A stretch of 64,000 nt of DNA from Arion vulgaris (lineage: Eukaryota > Mollusca > Gastropoda > Stylommatophora > Arionidae), in assembly GCA_020796225.1 (NCBI GenBank), contig CM036771.1, positions 29,890,703 through 29,954,702 of the forward strand. The letters run 5' to 3'. Within the stretch, counting starts at the first letter, position 1, and every line of letters starts with the position of its first letter. The position numbers were made by a program, and so were the translations under genes. Of this stretch, positions 21,111 to 32,468 are shown in pieces. The notes beneath the pieces were generated by a model. The model saw nothing but the letters and a program-made list of their open reading frames with translations, was not told where the DNA came from and did no database searches.

Positions 21111-21694
21111 AAAGAAGAAAAATAAGGCAGAAGTAAGTGTTTGTAGTTTAAAGTGTTAGTAAGCTCAATCACAACCCAAGAATACCTTGTTCTCTCCCTC
21201 TCTCGTGATCCCCGCTTAGACTGATGAACCAAATTTTATCATGAATTTTACTGTTGCTTTTAGGGCGGCCCTCCGTACAGTTTTTTTCGAAGCTCTGTGT
21301 TATCGGGCAACGTTTCTTTTCTCAGGGCTGCTAACAGCTGGCAGTCTTGCAGTATGTGCTCTGCCGTCATGTCCGCGTATACGCGTGTGTCCACTCATTT
21401 TCAGGGTACTCAGTCTCTATGAAATTTTTGGTAACCACTTTCTTAGGCAGTTTTATGGCTACCCATTCTCAAGTATACCTGGGATTGATTTCCTTAATTC
21501 TGGCATATTGATCTTCCACGGCGGGCTCTTATCAGTTTCCTGTATCAATTTGGGTTTGCACTTTGCTAAGACCGGGTGGCCTTGGGTCAGTGCTTTGGCA
21601 CTATTTGCGAAGCTGGTTCTCTTTATCCTGCCCTTCCTAGTATAATAGGGTAGCCCATCCTAATATGCCCATCCTGGCATACATAGGGTTGGAG

Positions 21695-22990
21695 TTAAGC
21701 AGTTTCAGTTTTTCGGAAAGTATCATGACTTTCCTGTCTCTGCGGTCTGACATTGGTTGGAATCATGTGATTGTTTCCATCGTCTTGATGGGCGTGGACT
21801 TCATGGCACCTGTGATAATGCGTGCTGCTTGGTTCTGACTGCTGCTCACTTTGGCGAATTGTTTGTTGGATGCACTGCTCCATGCTGCAATGACGTACTC
21901 CAGGAACGGTCGCACTCTTCTAGAGTACAGTGTTTTGAGGATTCTGGTGTTTGCTCCCCACGTGGAGCCTGCGAGTTTGCTCATCGTGTTGAGCCTCTGT
22001 CGGGCTTTTGTCGTAGCATTGTCTATTTGGGTGCACGATGTCAGCCTTCTGTCTAGTGTGACTCGCAGGTACGTTGGGTTTTTGCAGTCCGGAAGGTCTT
22101 GCCCTTTGACTTTAAGCTTAATTCTGGTTGTTCTGCGAGAACACCGTGTATGTGATCTTTGACGCGTTTATGTTCATGTTCCACATTTCTGACCAGATTT
22201 CCAGCTTAATTAGCGTATCTTGCAGTCGATTTGTTGCTATGGGCATTGACTCCTCTCTCGCCCAGATTGCTAGGTCGTCGGCATACATTGCTGAGTGTAC
22301 TTGATTTGGTAGGCATGTTCCTATGTCGTTGACAAAGATTAGAAAGAGAGTTGGTGAGAGCATTCCTCCTTGGGGGACTCCTTGCTCTAATGTGGCCTTC
22401 ATGTTTGTGTACCTCTGAACTTGGGCCCTTGCTGTTCTGTTCTCTAGGTATCTATCAAGCCATTTGTACATTCTTCCCTTTATACCGAGTTTGAGGAGTT
22501 TCAGTTTTAGCCCCTCTTTCCAGACTGTGTCGAATGTCTTCTCCATATCTACCAAAACTGCCAGCGTCTGCTTCTTTTCTTGGAAACCATCCTCTATTTT
22601 CTGGGCGATATAGGTTACCTGATCTTCTGCAGATCGGTACTTCCGAAAGCCTCCCTATTGATCCATGAGATGCCCTTTGCTCTCCAAGTGCCATGATAGC
22701 CGTTTATTCACCATACGTTCCATGAGTTTGCCTGTGCAGCTTATTGTGCAGATTATAAGAGGCTTATTGGTCTGTAACTCATTGGGTCGAGTTTATCTTT
22801 TCCTGGTTTTAGGATGGGTACAATGATCGCTTCCTTCCATTCACTTGGTACTATTCCTGTCCTCCACGATATATTTTGGACGACCAGTATAGATGTCTTT
22901 GCTCTAGTTTCCAAGTTTTTAAACATCTCATTCGTGATCATATCCTTTCCGACGATTTTCTTAGCTTGAGCCCACTTACTGCCTCTTCTT
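21695..22990 (-). pseudogene. LINE-G reverse transcriptase
   Basis: The RT pieces in order are IVPSEWKEAIIVPILKPGKD and YRPISL (22753-22941), a gap in another frame with KRLSWHLES-type sequence, then VDMEKTFDTVW (the usual catalytic block with Asp at VDMEK), EQGVPQGGMLSPTLF and MYADDLAIW (22118-22555), then the thumb VRPFLEYVIAAW (21763-21984). Frames change at about 22560, 22750 and 22118. Motif order and spacing fit I/Jockey-like RTs. Confidence 0.8.
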
Positions 22991-23309
22991 GTTTCTGGTG
23001 AATGTATCCGTTAGGTGACTATCGGCTTTTCTTGGCTCGCCTTGGAGGGCTCTCGTTTTTCTCGTTGTGTCATCGCTTTTTGCTTTTGTTATGCTTACTC
23101 TGCTGAATTCGGCATATTTTGCATTATAATATTTGCAGCTTCCCTTCCGAGCACATGTTTTTATCTTGTTCCAGGACTATTGGGATGGGGGTGGGAGTGT
23201 GTCGGCTGGTGTTTTCATCACTTAGCTCTTTTGCCAGCTTCCACAATTTATGGCCGTCCCTATCAAGGTTCAGGGATTCGGTCTTATCTACTCAACTCTG
23301 TCGTGCTGA

Positions 23310-24300
23310 TCATTTGACCTCCCGTTTGTACATAGCCGCTGTCGCCTTGTAAGCAGTATTGGTCGTTACTGTCTGTGCCTGTTCTGCCTCTCTCCTTGCC
23401 AACTCAAGGTCGTTTTCATGCTTCTGAACCTCTGCTGGCCAGTATGGCTTGTAATCCTTCCATGCACCTCTGGGGATGGTTTCCCGAGCCGCATTCAGGA
23501 TTGCTACTGCGAGTTCCCTTGCCAAGGATCGAATGTGTTTGTTTTCATGCATGTTGAGCTGTTCAACATTGGCATCTGTCAGTGCCGCGTACTGTTTCCA
23601 ATTAGCTTTTTTGTAGTTCCACCGTTGCAACCACATTTTGGGTTCAGGTACAAATTGGAGATCTACTTGCATCTTGACGGGCCTATGGTCACTATCTCCG
23701 AGTTGCTTTGTGATAGTACTTACTGTTTTTGTGGAGAGGTGGCTTGTTGCAAAGGCCAGATCAGGGGTGCTAGTCATGTGCCACTTTCTCGAGTAGAAGG
23801 TTAGCGGATCGTCGGGGCATTGATGAGGAACAGGTTGTTCTCTATCTCCCAGTCTTCCAATTCGACGCCTCTACTGTTCGTTTCGAGGTAGCCCCATCTT
23901 TCTGAATGGCTGCTAAAATTACCGACCACGATGTATCGTTAATAGGTATTGATTCTAGTGACAGCGAGATGTCACTTGGGCAGTGTAAGTTATACAGAAG
24001 AATCTGTATTTCATCACATGTAATGAGGACGCCTACGATCTCTGCTGCGCCGGTGCCTCCTGTAGTCACTTCCATTTGTTTTGTTGGGATGCCGTTTCGT
24101 ACTAGGGTGAAGACTCCATCTTTATGTCCCTCTCGGCCTAATCTGAAGGTTTGGTAACCTCTGATCTCGAAAGTATGTTGGGAATTTAGGTGCGTCTCTT
24201 GTATGCACGCAACATTAATGTCGTCTTCTGCAAGTCTTATTGCGAGTGCTTGCTTTTTGTGATGGAGACCTTCGGCATTTCATTGCACAATGTTTAATCG
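23310..24300 (-). pseudogene. LINE-G apurinic-type endonuclease region
   Basis: The stretch starts RLNIVQWN-like (with a stop at the W position), then INVACIQETHL (catalytic Glu), YNLHCPSD, a gap with frameshifts between about 23780 and 23840, and QLGDSDHRPV (the SDH motif) at about 23690-23710. The tail NWKQYAAL...TIPRGAWKDYKPYW is the usual linker between EN and RT. This enzyme nicks target DNA in LINE retrotransposition. Confidence 0.75.
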
Positions 24301-24345
24301 TCTCTGGCCAGTACTCGGCCGTATCGAACCAGTAGTGTTTTCCCG

Positions 24346-25215
24346 TAGCCCGCAGCCGCTGGTTTGCCAAACCGGGGGACGGGGACCGCCGGTAGCATAA
24401 AGTGGGCCCCTTCGAGGCACGGGGCCCGGCACTCGTCCTGCCCGACGGATCTCCTCAGGCGTAGCACCATATCGAGATTATAAATTAAACCTATTCATGG
24501 AAAAAGTTGGTCCATGAAGCCTTAGCATGGGTATGCTACGTCACAACGTTCAGTACCATTTGGAGCTCTAGTGCTTATCCTTCGGCCGAGTGTCCGAATT
24601 CAATCAGCGTTTACTAGGTTCGCTCTCCGTTAGCCTTTTGCTGTCCCCAACCAAAACCCACATGCAGCAGGGTGCTATTTTCTTTCAGGGCAGCGACCCG
24701 TAGACGACCCGCCCTCCCGGGCTGATTGAGCGTCATCCGAACAGCGAACCCTTCTTTTTGTGGACTGCTTGGTTTGTCTAGCATCCAGTTTTGTGTACGG
24801 TTTACTCCGCTAGTCTTTGATTGTCCCCTACCAAACTACAAGGCAGCAGCGGTTCCCTGCGAAGAGAACAGACTTTTGTGTCCTGTGACGCTTTACTCGA
24901 GGCTCGTGTCGGCACTTGGTAATTTGCATTTTCTCTGTAATTTTCCTTGACTCGGAAACACTGGGCTGGGGCCCCACACATCATAATGTATGAATCGTTT
25001 CATTAGGCGCTATCAGCGCAACTTAGATTTTGCACTCGCCAGTCATCACCCGCCCTGATTTTTCCGGGGATGTTAATTGCGTGAGCAATCGTACCCTGTC
25101 TGGCTGTCTCAGGAGGTAGTTACGTAAGGCGCTAAAACGTAACTTTTGGGGTTTACGCTCGGTCAACTTTACCCAGTATTTTAATCCGCACCTGGCCTCA
25201 TATACGGAGTTTTAT
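24346..25215 (-). repeat. LINE-G 5' region overlapping repeat X (copy c)
   Basis: From about 24880 to 25215 the sequence matches the reverse complement of 30680-30910 of the complete X copy (gtgtcggcacttgg, ccgcgg-poor ggaaacactgggctgggg, tttttccggggatgttaat). From 24346 to 24880 it is GC-rich and non-coding (ccgggggacggggaccg). Because it directly precedes the EN start of LINE-G, it is probably the 5' untranslated promoter region of that LINE, which X copies would then share. That link is inference. Confidence 0.5.
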
Positions 25216-25231
25216 CGCAGTCTTCCCTTTT

Positions 25232-25665
25232 GTCGCTTTCACCTGATGTACCACATTTACCGTGCACCGGGAGGAACCTAGCACGCTGCTCAACTCGTGC
25301 TCATGGCTCCGAGTTTCGCTCTGTGTGGGTGCTCCTCTCTGTTCGAGATGTACCTTTCATCCCTTTGCATACAGCCTTTCTCATCTACCGGGAAGCAGAT
25401 ACGACCATTATGTTCACACTTCTGCCGTTTCATTTGCCATGCCTCGGGACTGCTCCGACACGCAGCTTGACTCGTGCTCAGGGCTCCGAGTTTTGCTCAG
25501 TGTGGGCGCAGTGTTCGGGGTGCACCTTCCATCCCTTCGCATTCAGTCTTTCCATCTGCCGGGAAGCTGATACTACCGTCATGTTCACACTTCTGCCGTT
25601 TCATTTGCCGTGCCTCGTGATTGCTCCGACACGCAGCTTGACTCGTGCACTTGACTCGGGAAATA
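25232..25665. repeat. 172-bp imperfect tandem repeat, about 2.5 units
   Basis: Landmarks atgttcacacttctgccg at 25409 and 25581, tgctccgacacgcagcttg and ctccgagttt recur 172 bp apart. The array lies upstream of the LINE-G 5' region in the element's own orientation, so it may be a set of promoter monomers. No protein family is recognisable in the open frames across it. Confidence 0.7.
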
Positions 25666-25857
25666 ATCATGTATGTTCCGATCTCTTTCTTACACAGGAA
25701 GATTTCAGCAGCAGTACATGCACTCGATAGTACCGGCGAGAGTTACCCCGATGTAATTGTGAACAAAATATACATTTTAATGAATCTATCCCTAACCATT
25801 GCAAGGAAAAATATATATGTGCTTTTGAATATAAGTGTTATAGATGTGTCCTCTGTA

Positions 25858-26222
25858 TATCATGGACAGAGAAGAGAACAAATATATATATCATGGACAG
25901 AGAAGAGAGTAAATAGATATATCATGGACAGAGAAGAGAACAAATAGATATATACAGAAATAACTCAAAATAACAAAATAAAGATATTTTGGACATAAAA
26001 ATACATGAAGGGCTGGAGAAGACCATCATGGAAGGAGGCATACCGGCAAGGAAAAGAGAAGAAGAGGAAGACCACGGAGAAGATGGATTCAGGATGTAAC
26101 TGATGGTTTGAACATGACGGCCGCAGAGGCAGGACATCTGGCCTTAGAGGGAGAGAAATTCCGAAGGACTGTTGGGGTGGCAAAGTTCTGCTCAGGACAA
26201 ACTATTTGCTGATGATGATCCC
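25858..26222 (+). pseudogene. LINE-H (RTE-like) C-terminal tail with a small internal triplication
   Basis: From about 25980 shifting frames encode KIFWT, GGIPGKRREE, WIQDVTDGLNM and TAAEAGHLALE-type sequence, and the element ends in tgatgatgat at 26211-26219. At 25858-25945 a 31-bp unit (atcatggacagagaagag plus an AT tail) is present three times. The unit corresponds to the SWTEK-type stretch of LINE tails, so it looks like a small tandem growth of LINE sequence. Confidence 0.65.
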
Positions 26223-26388
26223 TAACCTCGGCTTTGCAGCATACTCATATCGATTTTCAACTGTTAACAGTTCTGTTACATTCTCAACTCGAACACGGGA
26301 CCTACGTTTCATCTTTTATCAGATAGAACGAAATATTTTCAAGAATGACAGAATAGAACGAAAAGGACTATATTGAAACTGTGCGAGT

Positions 26389-26392
26389 GATA

Positions 26393-26423
<31 letters not shown>

Positions 26424-26432
26424 AATCCTCTC
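26389..26432. repeat. (TA)n then (ATA)n microsatellite
   Basis: A run of alternating ta followed by five ata triplets. Confidence 0.95.
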
Positions 26433-26489
26433 GACCGTTATTCGTTACATAGAGCCTGCAAGCATATTCTCCATACCGCTCTATACCGC

Positions 26490-27726
26490 AAGAAACAGGT
26501 CTACATAACTGAGAAAAACACTGAAGCTAATTGAAGAAAGAAGAAAGCTAAAACAAACGGGGTTAAAACGAAACAGCACTGAATATAAAAACTGCTCAAG
26601 AGAAGTCAAGAAAGAAATCCGAAAAGACAAAAAACAACACAGTCACCTCATGCAATTAAATTGACGAATAAAGAAAACAAGGGAGAGAGAGAGAAATGTA
26701 CAACGAAATTAATATAATGACACGTGACTTCAGCCCATCAATACAAGTCATAAACGATAACAATGGCAAACCATTAACAGAAAAGAAAGATGTACTAGAA
26801 AGATGGCGTGAGTACTGCAGAAACATGTATGAAGACACATTTAAAAATCCACATAATATAATAACAGAAAGCGAAGAGACAGAACCAGAGCCATGTTGGA
26901 TGAAGTGCGCCTGGCCATCAAAAGTCCGAAGAGAGGGAAGTGACCAGGGTGCGATGATATACCAGCGGAATTGTTTCAAGCAAGCGAGGAGGCCAGTGTT
27001 TGGGTATATCATAAATTGTGCACAAAGATATTGAATAGCTCCTATTGGCCAAAGGAATGGAAAAGATCAGTATTTATACCTATTCCAAAGAAGGAAAACT
27101 TGAAACAATGCACCAACTACAGAACTATTGCCCTTATAAGTTATGTCAGCAAAATCCTACTAAGAATCATCATAAAGAGGATGGAATAAAAATTAGAAGT
27201 GAAATACACGAAACACAAGCAGGTTTCAGAAGAGGTAGAGGCACTAGAGATCATATTTGTAGCATGAGATTCATCATTATCTAGAAATGCAGAGATTACA
27301 ACATAGATTTGCATACATGTTTCATAGACTATAGCAAGGTTTTCAACCATATACAACATCAGAAAATGTGGAACATCATGAAAGACATGCATTTTCCAAC
27401 ACACATAATACAACTCATAGAATCTCTATACCACGAACAACAGACAACCATTAAAATAGGAGGTGAAATAGCTGAATGGTTCGAGATTCAAAAGGCTGTA
27501 AGACAGGGATGTATTTTGTCCCCATACTTATTCAACATATATGCGGAGAACATCATGAGGAATGTAAAAGACGATGCCAACTATGTGAATTACGACCCTC
27601 TCATAATAGGCAGTAAATCCATACCAGAGCGTAGATACGAAGACGATACAGTATTATTATCCACCAACAAAGTGGGTTTGGAAAACCTAATCATGACGAC
27701 CAAGAAACATAGTGAAGACCAACATC
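26490..27726 (+). pseudogene. LINE-L (RTE-like) reverse transcriptase, N-terminal part
   Basis: Readable in order: LKLIEERRKLKQTG linker (26520), IPAELFQAS (26960), PKEWKRSVFIPIPKK, NYRTIALISYVSKILLRII, ETQAGFRRGRGTRDHI, TCFIDYSKVFNHI (catalytic Asp), VRQGCILSPYLFNIYAENI, and RRYEDDTVLL, where the usual Ala of YADD is Glu but both Asp remain. The frame is open from 27309 to the break at 27726, where a hAT-type element is inserted in KKHSEDQH. The gene continues across the 33-bp array and ends at about 35390. Confidence 0.85.
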
Positions 27727-27850
27727 CAAGGGCGGCTCGTCATTAAGGGCCAGTGGGCCCGGCCCCACCAAAAATATTGAGTAATGTGTACTTATTATTT
27801 TAGACAATATTTGTTCATAATTATTACTTTCAACGGGATACTGATTAGCT

Positions 27851-29435
27851 ACAGTGCGGAAAAGACCTTATTGACATAGACAATGATCACTACGACCAAT
27901 TAAATAATCAAATCAACGAATTGCTTTTTGCGGAAGATCAAAGTCTAATCTATGAAGATGAAGATCAACTACAACAACACATGAATTTATTGCTAATAGC
28001 ATGTAGAAAGTGCAACATGAAAATAAACAAACAAAAGACCGAGACCATGAACATAAGCAGAACATAAAGCCAAGCAAACATACAAATAGATAAAACCAGA
28101 GTAAAGAAAGTCTCTGAATTCAAATATTTAGGCAGCATTTTCACACAGGACGGAAAACTAGATAGAGAAATGGAGACAAGATGTCAAAAAGCAAATGCAG
28201 TGACCTACCAGTTGGCACCAATACTACAACACCCAAAGATCAAGGTGGAAGTGAAAAGACAGATGATAAAACGTATTTTCCTACCAACACGAGACAGTAC
28301 CAAACTTGGTCTCTTACAGCAAAACACCACAGAAAGCTCACCACGTGTGAAATGAAATGCTTGAGGAAGGCAGTAGGAGTCACCAGGAAAGTTAGTTAGT
28401 TAGTTTGTTCCTTTCGTGCCAAAGGCGGCAGAGGTTTTAGATCTCCATGTGATGTGGTTCGTTGCTAGCAGTTGGAGATCTTGTATGGTTTTACATCCCA
28501 ATAGTTTACTTTCTTGTTGGATCGTTCTTCGAAGAGTGGTCTTTGGTCTTCCACGTTTTCTTTTCCCAACTGGTGACCACATAAGGACTTGTCGATTTAG
28601 TCTCTTTTCGTTTGATCTAAGAACATGACCTAAATATTTCCACTTTCGTTTCCTTATAATATTTGATACGGGTTGTTGGCGTGTTCTATCTCTCACTGTG
28701 TTGTTAGAAACGAAATCACTCCATTTTACTTTTAATAATTTTCGTAGACATTTATTCTCAAAGCTGTCCAGTTTCTTATCAATTTTCTTTGTTGATTTCC
28801 AACTTTCACAACCGTAGGTCAGTACAGGAATCACACATGACCTAAATAATTTAACTTTTGTGCATATACTAAGGTCTTGAGATTGTCAGATATTCGTTAA
28901 TTTAGTGAAGGCACTAGCTGCTATTGCAATACGAGAGTTTATTTCTTTCATCGTGTCTCCGTTGTTTGACACTTTACTACCCAAATATGTAAAATGTTCA
29001 ACTTTCTCCAGTGTTTGGCCATTTATTACGATGTTGTCTGTGGAGTTTGTGAGGTCCATAATTTTGGTCTTGGCAGAATTAATCTGGAGACCAACCTGTT
29101 CTGCAAGTGTGCAAAGGCAAGACAGACTACGAAATGAGGACATCAGAAGCAGAGTGGGCATAACTTCATGTATCGAAAGACAACAAATGCAGTGGTTTCG
29201 ACATTAATGAGAATGAAATACAACCACCAATAACAGCATACAATAAAAAGATATCGGGTACTAGAGCTAAGGGAAGACCAAGAAAAAGATGGATAGACAA
29301 TATCAAGACCACACTACATAAACATGGATATAACACAACAAGGGCAACTCATCTGGACCTAGAACGCAAATTAAAGCTCCCATCCCTACGCTTAACGGCA
29401 AGAGTGGACATCTTCCACCTGGGAATAGACAATAG
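27851..29435 (+). mobile_element. LINE-D (RTE-like), 5'-truncated, interrupted by LINE-C
   Basis: The flanking duplication is actgattagct (27840-27850 and 29436-29446), and a tail of aatagac heptamers ends at 29435. It encodes the palm end LLFAEDQSL (FADD with Ala-Glu), KVSEFKYLGSIFTQDGK, RIFLPT, MKCLRKAVGVTRK, then after the LINE-C insertion RNEDIRS, QQMQWF and KGRPRKRWIDNI. A stop at about 28068 and further shifts inactivate it. The same family occurs at 38082-38575. Confidence 0.85.
28389..29125 (-). mobile_element. LINE-C (RTE-like) 3' fragment nested in LINE-D
   Basis: The minus strand encodes VGLQINSAKTKIM, FTYLGSKVSNNGD (28886-29161 frame) and, after a shift near 28870, VLTYGCESW, NKCLRKLLKVKW, KYLGHVLR and KRKRGRPKTTLRR. 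The 3' end carries an (AACT)n tail, read on the plus strand as gttagttagtta at 28390. The flanks aggaaag/aggcaag suggest a short imperfect duplication. LINE-D sequence runs up to accaggaaa and resumes at gacagactacg. Confidence 0.8.
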
Positions 29436-30249
29436 ACTGATTAGCTTTGAAAGTTGATATATAACGCTAAAATATCACACACACAGTCTTAAATTTTCCA
29501 TTCAGCTTCTTTCCTCTGTAATTAGTATACGCCCCTGGTCATTAGGGGCCAGTAAGAACAGGCTTACCAAACCAAAAATAATTAACCTGTACTTATTATT
29601 TTAGAAATTATTTTTCCGTAATTATTACTTTTAACTTGACACTGATTAGCTTTGAAAGTTGAATATATAACACTAAAATATAAATATTAGATCAGAATAA
29701 TATGACAACCATATTAGTATATAACATATTCTTATTTAAAAATATTATAAAGACAAACTCATCATTTTCCATCTAATACATCGTGCATTGTGCCGCGCAA
29801 TATTTCTGGGGCTAGTTTACAAGTTCCTACATTAGATGTAACATTGCGACCTCTGACCTTTGATCGCTATTGCAATGATAATTGTCAAAACAATGTCATT
29901 TTCATTTAGCCGGAAGATATATTCATTCTTACGCTGCCAATTTACTTCCCAGATAAACAAGGACTCTAGATCAAATAGTCCGTTTAATTATCGATTGAAT
30001 CCCTAATTTGATATAAAAAACAGTATACAATTATAGAAAGTAATAGTAATAAACAACAAAAATCCTAGAATAAGATTAGTTTTAGGGAATTGTTTCTTGC
30101 ATTAATACATCTTGTCTACAGATTGAGATCATGTGGCGTGTGTAAAACCATAACACACAAAAAACTACGACATATGTGACCTTTGAACCTGGTTCCCCTG
30201 TATGTTCGCTATTATGAACTCTGTGACAGCTGGACGTCACTTGATCTAG

Positions 30250-31760
30250 GTCAGCTAAAGACAGAGACGATGTCAATAAATAGACAGCCAGAAAACCTTA
30301 CAATAAAACTCCAGAACGTAGAAATAAAACAAACAATTGAGGCAAAATACTTACAAGCAATTTTCACAGCAGATGGAAGTATCGATAGCGAAATCAGCAA
30401 TCGTTGCACAAAAGCTAACAAGGTACTGGGGCAGTTAATACCACTGTTGTCACATAAATAGATACCGCTAAATCCTAAAGCAAATCTCATAAGAACGCTT
30501 TTCTGGCCAACACTATGTTACCAGTGTCAAACCAGAGCCAACTACAAACTAATCTTACGTTATCTAGAGTTAGCTGTGGTCAAACATGGCCAATAATAGC
30601 AGCTAATGAGCGGAAAATCATAACGACAGAGATGTGGTGTCTTAGAAGAGCTGCAAATAACTGAATTCGGTGATGTCTAACGGAACTGCCATCCTTGGGA
30701 CAACCGGGCACGGTACTGTTGCAGTCACAACTAACATCCCCGGAAGAACTGGGGAGGGTGATGGTGGCGAGCGCAAAATCTCAGTTGCGTTGCTAGCGCC
30801 AATTGAAACGACCTCTACATTATTTGTGCTTGGCCCCAGTCCGGTGTTTCCCGAGGCTAGGGAAAATGCGAAGTAGAAACTGCAAATTGCCAAGTACCGA
30901 CACGCGTCTCGAAAAGGCTGAGAATGTTCCTACTCCGGAACAAACTCAAAGTGGACAGTAAAGTAAGGTCGACAATGTAAAGATCTGACAGGCTGTCCGG
31001 ATACGAACATTGGCGAAGGTCGATACTTTATACGGTGTTTTATAAGAGTAAGACGCCCTCCGAGGACAAGCTTATAAGCCCGTGAAATGTTTCCAATCCG
31101 GAACGACCTTATAGTCAGAAAGGGCATAACATTAGTAACTCACTGTTCGGCGTAGATCACACAGCCCAAATATACGGTAAAGCTGATCGAAAATGCGAAG
31201 ATCCGGGCCGAAATAGTTGGTAAAAAGGATACCCTAGGGAAAGCTGACCCTAGTAAATCAAAAGCTGGCTAAAACCGAGTGGGCGTGCCTAGTCACCATG
31301 GGCGCATTATCGTTCAACGTAGATCAATGCGCTCTTGTCAAAGGACCAATTATAGATCACAAAAAGAACGATAAAATTGGCCGTGAAGAACGATCGCGAG
31401 AAGAAGAAGAGCTGCAGGTGGGACAATAAGAGACAAAATTAAAAATGAAGAAATCAGAAAAAGACTGGATGTGAAACCAGTCATGCAATTCATAAAATAA
31501 CAACAGATTAAATGATTTGGACATCTGACAAAAATGCCCTGGTATCGCCTACCACAGAGAGCCACACACGAAAAGTATAATGAGTACAAAGCAAGAGGAA
31601 GGCCACGAAAAAGATGGAGCGACGGCATCAAGAATAGCCTTACGAAAATAAAAATCAGCTTACAAAGTGACTTAAAACAAGCCCACTAAAGTTCACCACG
31701 CCCAATCCCCACCCTCCCTCCCCAACTCTTCTATAAAGAAGTAAATGGTGGAAGAAAAGA
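30250..31760 (+). pseudogene. LINE-E copy 2, C-terminal part, interrupted by repeat X
   Basis: It is very similar to 9843-10520: KTETMSINRQPENL, EIKQTIEAKY, FTADGSIDSEISNRC, FWPTLCYQCQT, then, past X, RKRLDVKPVMQFIK and KARGRPRKRWSDGI. In-frame stops (after LLSHK, and at FIK) and a small insertion at about 30530-30580 disable it. It ends with the same ggtggaagaaaagaag sequence as copy 1. Boundaries within the hAT-type host are approximate. Confidence 0.8.
30656..31404 (+). repeat. Repeat X, copy d, complete insertion with a 12-bp duplication
   Basis: Removal of this stretch rejoins LINE-E exactly: agaagagctgca occurs at 30644-30655 and 31405-31416. The insert ends in gagaagaag, an (AAG)n tail, so it behaves like a reverse-transcribed element. 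It has no convincing coding capacity. Its first 250 bp is shared with the LINE-G 5' region. It could be a SINE-like or LINE-derived non-autonomous element of about 0.75 kb. Confidence 0.75.
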
Positions 31761-31859
31761 AGAAAAAGATTGTACAAAAGTACCCAATTTTCTTTCGTAC
31801 AGTTGACGTTGTCAACTGAGTTGAGTTGAGCGAAACACTTAAAAACATTTTTAACAATA

Positions 31860-31985
31860 ACAAAGTTACAAAGTACTAGAGATTTATAAAATACAAAACA
31901 ATGACAATACAAAGAAACGTTTCGACCAAAATGCCTTTATCAAGCAAAGAATACAACAAAAGATGACAAATTTCACTTCTTTCAC
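31860..31985 (-). mobile_element. Probable end of a Penelope-like element with a hammerhead-like motif
   Basis: At 31914-31945 the minus strand reads ttgataaaggc, a short loop, then gtcgaaacg. This has the layout of the conserved halves of a hammerhead ribozyme (CUGANGA ... GAAAC) with substitutions. The same layout and flanks occur at the 3' end of the PLE at 46385. The rest of this PLE is absent. PLEs of animals are known to carry hammerhead motifs in their terminal repeats. Confidence 0.45.
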
Positions 31986-32390
31986 AGTACACTACATATA
32001 GAGTGAAAATCGTGACATATCCTTTACAGGACGTAGCCATCAACTACAGCAAACGAGTCGTTTTCTACGTTTACCGCAGAGATTATATATTACAAAAAAA
32101 TCTATTATATATTACAAAATCTCCTAACATGTATACGTCGCGTGGTCTCATTCACAAATTAGTTGTTTGTATTCATGCGGGTGACGCATGTTCAAATTGC
32201 GTTCCAGGCATGTTTGTTTTAAAAATAATCTTCTCTAGTCGCTCCTGTCGCTTGATGTGTCCGAAATATTTAATTGTCCTTGATATTATATTATTTAATA
32301 GCCAACTTTCTTTAGTATCAAGCTGTTGGAGAACAGAAGCATTTGTTCTTTTCCTGAAAGGGTAATAACTTCCCGGAATAGACAAATAAT
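31986..32390. repeat. Dispersed repeat, shared with 42340-42440
   Basis: The block catatcctttacaggacgt...agcaaacgagtcgtt at about 32010-32065 matches the reverse complement of 42355-42435 (catatcatttacaagacat, agtaaacgagttgtt). The rest of the stretch up to the hAT-type right end holds no gene I recognise. Confidence 0.5.
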
Positions 32391-32468
32391 AGTCAATACT
32401 CCAAAAATCTAGATTTTCCGAAATTTTTGCCGGGCCCCACCAAGAAAAATGACCACGAGCCGCCATTA

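Larger units (their letters stand above)
21235..24345 (-). mobile_element. LINE-G (I/Jockey-like), EN plus RT, decayed
   Basis: Reading the minus strand from 24300 down gives an endonuclease, a linker, an RT and a C-terminal region ending near 21240 (ILQDCQLLAALR). Frames change several times, so the element is dead, but domain order is complete. Upstream (24346-25215) lies a GC-rich 5' region that shares sequence with repeat X. Confidence 0.75.
27727..32468. mobile_element. 4.7-kb hAT-type element without a transposase, loaded with LINEs
   Basis: The ends are the degenerate inverted repeats caagggcggctcgt (27727) and acgagccgccatta (32468). The 8-bp duplication ccaacatc lies at 27719-27726 and 32469-32476. 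Outer sequence (cattaagggccag at the left, gggccccaccaag at the right) matches the 167-bp MITE at 9205. Inside lie LINE-D, LINE-C, LINE-E, repeat X and a PLE end; about 1.6 kb remains, with no transposase. A second left-end-like block (ggtcattaggggccag at 29537) indicates a partial tandem duplication. Confidence 0.8.

Noticed and set aside
21241..21645. 134-codon plus-strand hydrophobic protein
   Set aside because: It lies antisense to the C-terminal region of LINE-G, which explains the sequence.
25230..25730. 166-codon plus-strand gene
   Set aside because: The peptide repeats follow the 172-bp DNA repeat, the strand is opposite to the neighbouring LINE-G, and no domain is recognisable.
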